The translations under genes and the position numbers were made by a program. The notes under the pieces are model-generated. The model saw only the letters and a list, made by a program, of their open reading frames with translations. It searched no databases and was not told the origin of the DNA. From JBBDMC01 sp963826055 (GTDB lineage: Bacteria > Pseudomonadota > Alphaproteobacteria > Rhizobiales > Kaistiaceae), in contig CAWGVO010000007.1 of NCBI GenBank assembly GCA_963826055.1, forward strand, positions 124,001 through 188,000: 64,000 bases of DNA. Direction: 5' to 3'. Positions 16,088 through 23,480 of the stretch are shown here, piece after piece; the stretch's first letter is position 1; the number at the start of each line of letters is the position of its first letter.

Positions 16088-18158
16088 TCAGGCGGCCGGT
16101 TCGGCAGCCGCGTACGTCCCCGCGATATAGCCAGTGACGCACGCGCGGCCGATGCCGTGCTGCCGGCCGCCGCCGGAGGCCTCGCCGCCGGCATAAAGGC
16201 CCGGAATAGGCTTCCCATACATGTCGATGACCTGGCAATTGCCGTCGATTTTCAGCCCGCCGTAGGAATCGTTGACGGCCAACGGGATCAGCGCGGCATA
16301 GAAGGGCGCCTTGTCGATCTTGTGCATGGTCGGCTTCTCGAAGTCCTCGTCCTTGCCGGCGTCGGCAAAGCCGTTGAACCTGGCGACGGTTTCCTCGAGA
16401 TACTTGAGCGGCATGTGCTGGAACTTGTTGCCAAGCACCAGACGGGCAAGTTCAGCGAGCGTATCCGCCTTGAAGAAGAACCCGTTCGGGGGATCGGCGA
16501 TATAGGGATAACGGATCTTCCAGCCATTGGTGTCGACCGCGGCCTGATCGAAGATCGCCCAGACCGGCCCCGAGGAGTAGTCCGGAGCCCGCGAGCCTTC
16601 GTTCATGGCCATCGCCGCGTCCGAGCCCGCCAAGTTAATAGGACGAGCGGATATGCGCCACGCTGGCGTTCCGCCAATCGAGGGCCGTGAACGGCTTATT
16701 GGTCCCGGCCGTGCCCGGGGGGAACCTGGCTTCCGCACTGCGCTGCTCGCCGGTCGAGATCTCGTCGTAGAAGCGCTTGCCGACCTGGTTGACGGCAATG
16801 ATGTATTCCCAGCCTGCGGTGCCGATGTCGACGCCGAAGGAACGTATGAACTCGAACGCCGGGTGCCCCGGCATCACCCTGTCGATAACGTCGCTGACGG
16901 CCAGAATGTTATTAAGCCTCGGGGCTGGCGAGGGAGTTACCGTAGGCCTGGAAAAGACCGCCAAGGGCCGCCCCGACTTTCATGCCGGCCAGGATGCCGC
17001 TCGCGTCCTCGTGGAGCGGGCCCATCAGGCCGGTGCTGAACTGCATCGAAGGTTCGCTCAGCCGCGGGTCGAATTGGGTGCGGAAGGGAATGTTGCCCAT
17101 AAGCCACCGGTCCCCACGACCACCGCCCTGCGAGCGCGGATGTAGATGACCTCCTTGCGTTCGTCGATATTGCCGTTGCTCCAGTAGCTCTCCAGCCGTT
17201 CGCCAGTCTTGGGACTGAAGCGCGGCGTGTAGCTTGCCTTGACACCGAGAATCCTGCCGGAATTGCCACCCTCGCGGATGATTTCGTCCAGGTGCCGGTT
17301 GACATGAACCTGACGCCCGCCTTGCGGGAGGCGTATTCAAGGGAGCGCGAGATGACGAAGCCGCCGGCTGACGCAGCCAGGAGCACCATAGGCTGTCGGC
17401 CGTCGCGCCGGGGGCACCGCAGGTTTGGGGGTTGAAGGGTGATTGTCTTTCCTCCGCGCAGGTTGCCGGAGTCTTCGATGGTGATCGTCCCCGCCTCGAT
17501 GTCCGTCTTGTCGGCGAGCTTCATGATCGAACGAGGCGGCCCGCGACTTGGTCATGCCGCCGCCGCTGTGGGTACCGAAATGCGCGCGAAGCGAACGTGG
17601 TTGTCCATCAGGAACTGGCGGGTCGCGGCCGCGTTGTCGGCCCACCCCCGCTGGAATGCGCGCGAGTTGTAGCGATAGTCGGCAGCCGGGCCGTCGTCGA
17701 CGACCGACCAGTCGGTCGTGTCGCGGAACAACGTGTCGGGGTCGTCGGTAACATCCGCCGGCGGCAGTCAGCGGGGCGGTCAGCCATCCGTCGGGATCGG
17801 GAAGGCCGAGGCGGTCGCGCTCCTGGACGGCGTCGCCGCCGCCGAACGACGAAAATCCGCCGTTGTGCGACAATTTGCCGCCGATATCGAAGTTCTGCTC
17901 GATGACCAGCACATCGGCGCCGAGGTCATGGGCGCGTTTGGCCGCCGGCAAACCGGTCGCGCCGGAGCCGCACACGATCACATCGGCCTCGTAATCCCAT
18001 TGGATGTCTGCCGGGGACGTTTGCGCCTGTGCCTTCCCCGGCGACGAAAGGACGGCCGCGCCCAATCCGGCGGCAGCGCCCACCTTGACGAAGTCGCGCC
18101 GGCTTACGGCCTTCTGATCCTGAAGCTCGGCGTCGTTTGGTTCACGTTTCTTGACCAT
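16088..18158 (-). CDS. Tat-exported FAD-dependent oxidoreductase, cassette copy A, frame-interrupted
   Basis: A fumarate-reductase/ketosteroid-dehydrogenase-like flavoprotein of about 690 residues. The Tat signal is AVSRRDFVKVGAAAGLGAA, ending near KAQAQ. The FAD site is DVIVCGSGATGLPAAKRAHD with VIEQNFDIGGKLSHNGG. Later segments in other frames are NIPFRTQFDPR, SGILAGMKVGAALGG, WEYIIAVNQVGKRFYDE, DPPNGFFFKADTLAELA and the second FAD-contacting region PIPGLYAGGEASGGG. AGGAGG precedes the ATG. At least eight indels, both insertions and deletions relative to copy B, interrupt it, so genuine decay is possible here as well as assembly error. Substrate is not predictable. Confidence 0.78.
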
Positions 18159-18741
18159 CAGTGTTTCCTCCTGGGAAGGCCAGGCAGTCGCCTTGCGGAA
18201 GACGGCTGTACTGGCAACAAATTCTTGTTTGGCCTTGCTTATTCAGCATCGGCCCCGCTTGACTCCATTTCCGCCAACATGGCGACACTCTTCCGGCTTG
18301 TCCGGCTTGGCGTTCCACAAACCAGCCTCCCTCCACCGTTGAGGAAGGTCATGGAACGCAGGTTCACCGTCCGGTCAGGGCGCCCGCCTGGCTGGGTCTC
18401 TTTCGATTTTCGAGCAGCGCAAACCGACTCGGGTCAGAGACCCGGCGCCGCCGAAACTGCGCTTCCTCCCTCCGGCCGGCTTCTTGTTGCCGGCCGCTCA
18501 ACCCGCGTATGCGGGCGGTATACATTTCGCCTTTTTGGTCATGTTGTCCAGCGTCAGAAACCGGCGGGGGTTTGCCGCTGCATACGCGTTCTGCTGGTCG
18601 GCGCGGCCTGCAGCCTCCCGTGCGGCAGCGCCGGCCGGTCCAGCGCGCGGCCGGCACGACGGTCAGCGGTCTGGAAGCGTCCGGCTGCCCCTCATCGGCC
18701 GATCGCTTCCCGATCCGTCTGGGTGCCGGGCATGCCGCCGC
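18159..18741. promoter_or_regulatory. Leader region of cassette copy A between the two cassettes
   Basis: 583 bases with no convincing gene. Near 18502-18515 is CCCGCGTATGCGGG, a near-palindrome resembling the perfect CCGCATATGCGG upstream of copy B. It is followed (leftward) by a GCCGGC...GCCGGC hairpin and a GGAGG-like run, as upstream of copy B, but the flavoprotein ATG lies about 330 bases farther on. This suggests the duplicated upstream segment begins at the palindrome and that extra DNA separates it from the gene. A short ORF there (around 18142-18336) has no recognisable feature. Confidence 0.4.
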
Positions 18742-19167
18742 TCATTGCTGCGGCGTCTGCACGAAAGTTGCGAAGATATAGTCGACCAGAGCTTTGACCT
18801 CGTCGGCGGTGAAGAGCCCCGGAAGGGTTACGCGCTCGGCAGGTCTCGCCCCCACCGGCATGCCGTAGCATTCAACCTCGAGATAGGCGCCCTTCAGCCA
18901 CGCTGGCATGGGCGTCCCCGGACGTCCGCAGCTCACGATCTCCACCATCGTCTCTTTGTCGAACGTGATGTTCCTGAGGCTGGGGCCGATAGGGTAGTCC
19001 TCGCCGACGCCGCCCTGAGCACGGTTACCGTGACAATTGGCGCACCCGGCCCGGTCCCAGGCGTCTCGGCCGACGGCGAGGTCCGAATTGTCCTGCGCCA
19101 GGGCGGGGACAGTGAGTCCGATACAAGCGGCAAGCGCCAGCATGCCGCCGCGCAGACGGCCATGCAT
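18742..19167 (-). CDS. Small class I cytochrome c, cassette copy B
   Basis: 141 residues and intact. Signal peptide RGGMLALAACIGLTVPALAQ, then the mature start DNSDLAVGRDAWDRAG, heme-binding CANCHG, PIGPSLRNITFDKETM, a likely axial Met in GRPGTPMPAWLKG, and a C-terminal helix TADEVKALVDYIFATF. It has one heme and the size and order of residues of class I cytochromes. The ATG at 19167 is preferred; a GTG at 19176 overlapping the Ig-like stop (GTGA) is possible. It is the third gene of the cassette, suggesting a dedicated periplasmic electron acceptor for the flavoprotein. Confidence 0.88.
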   Translation of the reverse strand: MHGRLRGGMLALAACIGLTVPALAQDNSDLAVGRDAWDRAGCANCHGNRAQGGVGEDYPIGPSLRNITFDKETMVEIVSCGRPGTPMPAWLKGAYLEVECYGMPVGARPAERVTLPGLFTADEVKALVDYIFATFVQTPQQ

Positions 19168-19172
19168 GCCAA

Positions 19173-20144
19173 TCACTCCAGCACCTGTGCGATGGATGGT
19201 ATCTGAGGTGTCGGCGCGGCGTAGTCAAATTGCGGTTGCTCTACAGCCATCAGGAGCCGGAGTTTCACGGGCCTGGTCGCATCGATATGGTCTCTGTAGG
19301 GCACACGCCGCATTCCCGAAGCATGCAGCAGATAGTGGTCGGCCACCACCTTCATCCGCGCCACGCCGTTTTGGCCGGTCGTTGCCCGGTAGGGGTGCAT
19401 GATGATATTGATGCCTTTGAGATGCTCGCCGCTCTCCCGGTCAACCACCTCAATGGTGATTTCATTGTCCGGCGCCGCGACCGTCCGGACCGGGATGCTC
19501 AGCGAACCCGGGGAATGCGCGATCCCGCTGTTCGAGCCGATGAATTCCACCATCCAGCTGCGTGCGCCGATGTCTTGGGGCGCCGTGGCCTGAACCTCGG
19601 CGTAGTAGAGCGCGCTGGTCCCCGGCCAGACCGCGTCGCCAAGCTTGCCGGAGGCGACGATCGCACCGTTCTCGTCGCGGACATCGAAGGCACCGCCGTC
19701 GAGCTTGCTACCGCTCGAGGACTTGATGCCGACGTGGAAGTTGAAGGCTTCGCCAGCCACGATCGCCGTGGGGATGCCCCAGGCATTTATGTGAATGTCG
19801 TCGGGTTTGACAGTGCAGCGGGCCTCGGCCCTGGCTCCGGCATGGGCGAACGCCTTCGCCTGCGGCGGGCACCAGCACGGCACTGTATCCGTATTCGCCG
19901 AGCTCGGTCGGGGCGGTGACGGTGATCTCTGCGCCGAAATCGTACCCTCGAGGGCTGCGAGCGACGCGCTGCCAATCTCACGACCGGCAGCGTCATGGAA
20001 CGAAATCTGATCACCCGAAAGATCGTATTCTTCGGGACATTCCGCCACGGCCTTGAGGGTGAGCGTAGCGCCGGCATCGGCTTCCTCAGGCGAAATCGAC
20101 AGGCTCAGGGAGACAGGGAAAAGAACGGCTTCCGGACTGGTCAT
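19173..20144 (-). CDS. Ig-like/Cna-B-like protein, cassette copy B
   Basis: 323 residues. The open frame is continuous, but residues about 67-100 differ in kind from copy A because two compensating slips (a missing base near 19945 and an extra T near 19856) change the frame; corrected, they read DFGAEITVTAPTELGEYGYS as in copy A. Other parts: AGATLTLKAVAECPEEYDL, AWGIPTAIVAGEAFNFHVG, WMVEFIGSNSGIAHSPGSL, and a Cna-B-like end (LKGINIIMHPYRATTGQNG, KVVADHYLLHASGMRR). No Sec or Tat signal, although both neighbours are exported. It may be exported as a complex with the Tat flavoprotein or act in the cytoplasm during its folding; both are inference. Confidence 0.7.
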   Translation of the reverse strand: MTSPEAVLFPVSLSLSISPEEADAGATLTLKAVAECPEEYDLSGDQISFHDAAGREIGSASLAALEGTISAQRSPSPPRPSSANTDTVPCWCPPQAKAFAHAGARAEARCTVKPDDIHINAWGIPTAIVAGEAFNFHVGIKSSSGSKLDGGAFDVRDENGAIVASGKLGDAVWPGTSALYYAEVQATAPQDIGARSWMVEFIGSNSGIAHSPGSLSIPVRTVAAPDNEITIEVVDRESGEHLKGINIIMHPYRATTGQNGVARMKVVADHYLLHASGMRRVPYRDHIDATRPVKLRLLMAVEQPQFDYAAPTPQIPSIAQVLE

Positions 20145-20222
20145 GGTTGGGTCCTCATCTCACAAACACTTGATGGTCGATCCCTGACCGGGATCCACCA
20201 TCGCCTTACACCGACAGAAGAG

Positions 20223-20252
20223 GTGCCGGCGGGCCACCCGGCCCGCCGGCAC
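20223..20252. promoter_or_regulatory. Perfect 13-bp hairpin between flavoprotein and Ig-like gene, copy B
   Basis: GTGCCGGCGGGCC-accc-GGCCCGCCGGCAC, 15 bases after the flavoprotein stop and identical to the one at 16044-16073. Conservation between the copies, where flanking intergenic bases differ, suggests it is selected or recently duplicated. Confidence 0.65.
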
Positions 20253-20266
20253 CAAGCGTCATAAGA

Positions 20267-22349
20267 TCAGCCAGCCGGTTCGGCAGCCGCGTTCGTCCCC
20301 GCTATGAAGCCAGTGGTACACGCGCGGCCGATGCCGTGCTGCTGGCCGCCACCGGAGGCCTCGCCGCCCGCATAAAGGCCCGGAATAGGGTTCCCATATA
20401 TGTCGATGACCCGGCAACGGCCGTCGATTTTCAGTCCGCCATAGGAATCGTTGGTCGACAGCGGGATTATCGCGGCATAGAAGGGCGCCTTGTCGATCCT
20501 GTGCATGGTCGGCTTCTCGAAGTCGTCGTCCTTGCCGGCGTCGGCGAAGCCGTTGAACCTGGCGACGGTTTCCTCGAGATACTTGAGCGGCATGCTGTTG
20601 GTACTTGTTGCCCACCACCAGATGGGCAAGCTCAGCGATCGTATCCGCCTTGAAGAAGAACCCGTTCGGGGGATCGGCGATATAGGGGTACCGGACCTGC
20701 CAGCCATTGGCATCGACCGCCGCCTGGTCGAAGATCGCCCAGACCGGCCCCGAGTTGTAGTCGGGGGCCCGCGAGCCTTCGTTCATGGCCAGCGCCGCGT
20801 CCGAGCCGGGCCCCCAGACATAGGTGGAGCGGATATGCTCCACGCTGGCGTTCCGCCAATCGAGGGGGGTGAACGGATTGCGGGTCCCGGCCGTGCCCGG
20901 GGGGAACTTGGCATTATTACCGCGCTGGTTGCCGGTCGATATCTCGTCGTAGAAGCGCTTGCCGACCTGGTTGACGGCAATGATGTATTCCCAGCCTCCG
21001 CCGCCGATCGGGATGCCGAAGGAACCCATGAACTCGAACGCCGGGTGCCCCGGCATCATCCTGTCGTTATTGTCGCCGGCGGCCAGATTGCTCTGAAGCC
21101 GCAGGCTGGCGCTGGTGTGATGGTAGGCCTGGAAAAGACCGCCGAGGCCCGCCCCGACTTTCATGCCGGCCAGGATGCCGCTCGCGTCCTCGCAGAGCGG
21201 GCCCATCAGGGAGGAGCCCCACTGCATCGAAGGTTCGCTCTTCCGCGGGTCGAATTGGGTGCGGAAGGGAACGTTGCCCTGCCAGCCACCGGTCCCCACG
21301 ACCACCGCCCTGCGAGCGCGGATGTAGATGACCTCCTTGCGTTCGTCGATATTGCCGTTGCTCCAGTAGCTCTCCAGCCGTTCGCCAGTCTTGGGACTGA
21401 AGCGCGGCGTGTAGCTTGCCTTCACACCGATAATCCTGCCGGAATCGCCACCCTCGCGGATGATTTCGTCCAGGTGCCGGTTGAGCATGAACCTGACGCC
21501 CGCCTTGCGGGAGGCGTATTCAAGGGAGCGCGCGATGACGAAGCCGCCGATAACGGTGCCAGGAGCACCATAGGCATCGCCTTTCGCGCCGGCGCCAAAG
21601 CAGGTTTGGGGGTTGAAGCGTGATTGTCTTTCCTCCGCCCAGCTGCCGGCGTCTTCCGTGGTGATCGTCCCCGCCTCGATGTCCGTCTTGTCGCCAAGCT
21701 TCATGATCGCGTAAGGGGCCCGCCCCTTGGTCATGCCGCCGCCGTCGTGGGTATTTTGAATGCGCGAAAAGCGAACGTGGTTGTCCATCAGGAACTGGCG
21801 GGTCGCGGCCGCGTTGTCGGCCCACCCCCGCTGGAAATTGCGAGAATTGTAGCGATATTCGGCAATCGCGTGCGTCGTTGACGACCGACCAGTCGGTCGT
21901 GTCGCGGAACAGCGTCTCGGGATCATCAGTCAGATCCTCGGGCGGCAGCAGAGGGCCGGTCAGCCATCCATCGGGGTCGGGAAGGCCGAGTCGGTCGCGC
22001 TCCTGGATGGCGTCGCCGCCGCCGAACGACGACCACCCGCCGTTGTGCGACAATTTGCCGCCGACATCAAAGTTCTGCTCGATGACCAGCACATCGGCGC
22101 CCAGGTCATGGGCGCGTTTTGCCGCCGGCAATCCGGTCCCACCGGAGCCGCACACGATCACATCGGCCTCGTAATCCCATTGGATGTCTGACGGGACGTT
22201 TGCGCCCGAGCCGCGCCAGCCCCAACCAGCGCTGCGGCGCCAACACCGGCCGCGGCGCCTTTCGCGACGAAATCGCGCCGGCTGGGCCGTGATTTCCCGT
22301 TCGAACGGACGCTATTCGAGTCCTTATGCGAGTCCTTCTTGCTAACCAT
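20267..22349 (-). CDS. Tat-exported FAD-dependent oxidoreductase, cassette copy B, frame-interrupted
   Basis: About 694 residues. The Tat signal is RPSRRDFVAKGAAAGVGAAA ending near ARAQ, preceded by a polar run MVSKKDSHKDSN; AGAGGAAAC precedes the ATG. Frame slips lie near 22185, 21880 and 20600. The FAD_binding_2 fold has VCGSGGTGLPAAKRA and VIEQNFDVGGKLSHNGG at the front, and GNPIPGLYAGGEASGGG at the back. Between them are RAVVVGTGGWQGNVPFRTQF, GILAGMKVGAGLGG, HPAFEFMGSFGIP and IAVNQVGKRFYDE. It belongs to the FrdA/flavocytochrome c/3-ketosteroid dehydrogenase superfamily. Expected role: periplasmic redox enzyme passing electrons to the cassette cytochrome. Substrate unknown. Confidence 0.85.
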
Positions 22350-22397
22350 GTTTCCTCTCCCGCTGGCCGGCTTTTCTTTTCGCAGCCGGACCGCCCT

Positions 22398-22420
22398 CCG
22401 CATATGCGGACTGGATATCC
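22398..22420. promoter_or_regulatory. Two adjacent palindromes upstream of cassette copy B
   Basis: CCGCATATGCGG (22398-22409) and GGATATCC (22413-22420), about 50-70 bases upstream of the flavoprotein ATG. The first is a perfect 12-base palindrome with a related near-palindrome upstream of copy A. They may be operator sites of a dimeric regulator; no regulator gene is adjacent. Confidence 0.4.
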
Positions 22421-22540
22421 TAGTTGAATTCAGGAACCTCGACAATCTGGCGCCAGGGTACTTCCGGACCTTCACACCGCCGCGTGGCCGCTAAGTCATC
22501 CGGTGGGATCGGTTTGCCGAACGGGGGCGGCGGAGCGCGA

Positions 22541-23062
22541 TCACTGCCCCCTTCCCGTCTTCGGTACCTCGCCCGGCCATGCCACCAGGTAGTGCTCCAG
22601 CTCGTCGACAGGGATTCCCTCTTCGCTGAGGGTGCGGCCGCGCACCGAGACGCCGGCGGCGTGCACCGTCTCCGGGTCGCCGGAGACGAGCGGGTGCCAC
22701 CAGTAGAGGTCGCGCCCCTCCGCCACCAGCCGGTAAGCGCAGGTCGGCGGCAGCCACGTCAGTTCCGGAACGTTCTCCGCCGTCAGCTTGAGGCAGTCGG
22801 AAACGCGCTGCTCCCGATGGGCGTAGTCGCTGCAGCGGCAGGTGTCGGAATCGAGCAGCCGGCAGGCGACCTCGGTCCAGGCGATCTCGCCGGTGTCTTC
22901 ATACTCCAGCTTGTTGAGGCAGCAGCGCGCGCAGCCGTCGCAAAGCGACTCCCATTGCTGGTCCGACATTTGGGAGAGGCTGAGCCGGCGCCAGAAGGGA
23001 ACCTCGTCCGCCGGCCCGTTGTCCGGGCGCTGTCTGTGTCTGGCCGCCATCGGGATTGTCAT
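22541..23062 (-). CDS. YcgN/UPF0260 family cysteine-cluster protein
   Basis: 173 residues. The family signature is CDGCARCCLNKLE (CxxCxxCC) near residue 42, followed by CRLLDSDTCRCSDYAHRE, DCLKLTAENV and LPPTCAYRLVAEGR. All the cysteines expected for metal or Fe-S binding are present. The C-terminal GIPVDELEHYLVAWPG is also typical. Function of YcgN proteins is not established. The ATG at 23062 is used; an ATG five codons later is possible. It is unrelated to the cassette and marks the return to ordinary chromosome. Confidence 0.9.
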   Translation of the reverse strand: MTIPMAARHRQRPDNGPADEVPFWRRLSLSQMSDQQWESLCDGCARCCLNKLEYEDTGEIAWTEVACRLLDSDTCRCSDYAHREQRVSDCLKLTAENVPELTWLPPTCAYRLVAEGRDLYWWHPLVSGDPETVHAAGVSVRGRTLSEEGIPVDELEHYLVAWPGEVPKTGRGQ

Positions 23063-23182
23063 GGTCCCGCCCCTGCCAGCGCGTCAAGGGGGGCGGATTA
23101 AGGTTACGTTCAGGTTGATCACCGGTGAACGGAATCCTTCGATATTGTCCCGCCTTGAAATCAGTATCCCCGAGGCTTTTCC

Positions 23183-23338
23183 ATGCAATATCTCCTGGTG
23201 ATGATGGCTGCCCCCCTCGCCGTTTGGGCCGTCGACCGCTTCCTGTTCGACGGCGATTTCGCCAACGCGATCGTGGCGACCGTCAACGAGGAGCGGCGGC
23301 GCCGGATCCGGGCGAGGCGCGGCGCGGCCCGCTCGTAA
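23183..23338 (+). CDS. Small membrane-anchored basic protein
   Basis: 51 residues: an N-terminal hydrophobic helix MQYLLVMMAAPLAVWAV, a middle DRFLFDGDFANAIVATVNEE and a strongly basic end RRRRIRARRGAARS. A helix plus basic cytoplasmic tail suggests an inner-membrane small protein. It is divergent from YcgN and upstream of the PBP1A gene. I recall similar short ORFs in Rhizobiales but cannot name a family. Too short for certainty. Confidence 0.45.
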   Translation: MQYLLVMMAAPLAVWAVDRFLFDGDFANAIVATVNEERRRRIRARRGAARS

Positions 23339-23480
23339 GACAGCGAGACGGTTCTTTCCACGCGGCTGATCCCCGCCGAAACCCGCCGGGCGGAGGTTTG
23401 CCGCACGCGGCCGCCCTTGCCTATCGCAGCCAACGCGCACAGAATCGACCTGATCGACTCCTCGAGCGGGTTCACAAGCG

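Noticed and set aside
18142..18336. 64-codon leftward frame in the copy A leader
   Set aside because: Overlaps the flavoprotein start in another frame and has no recognisable feature or ribosome site.
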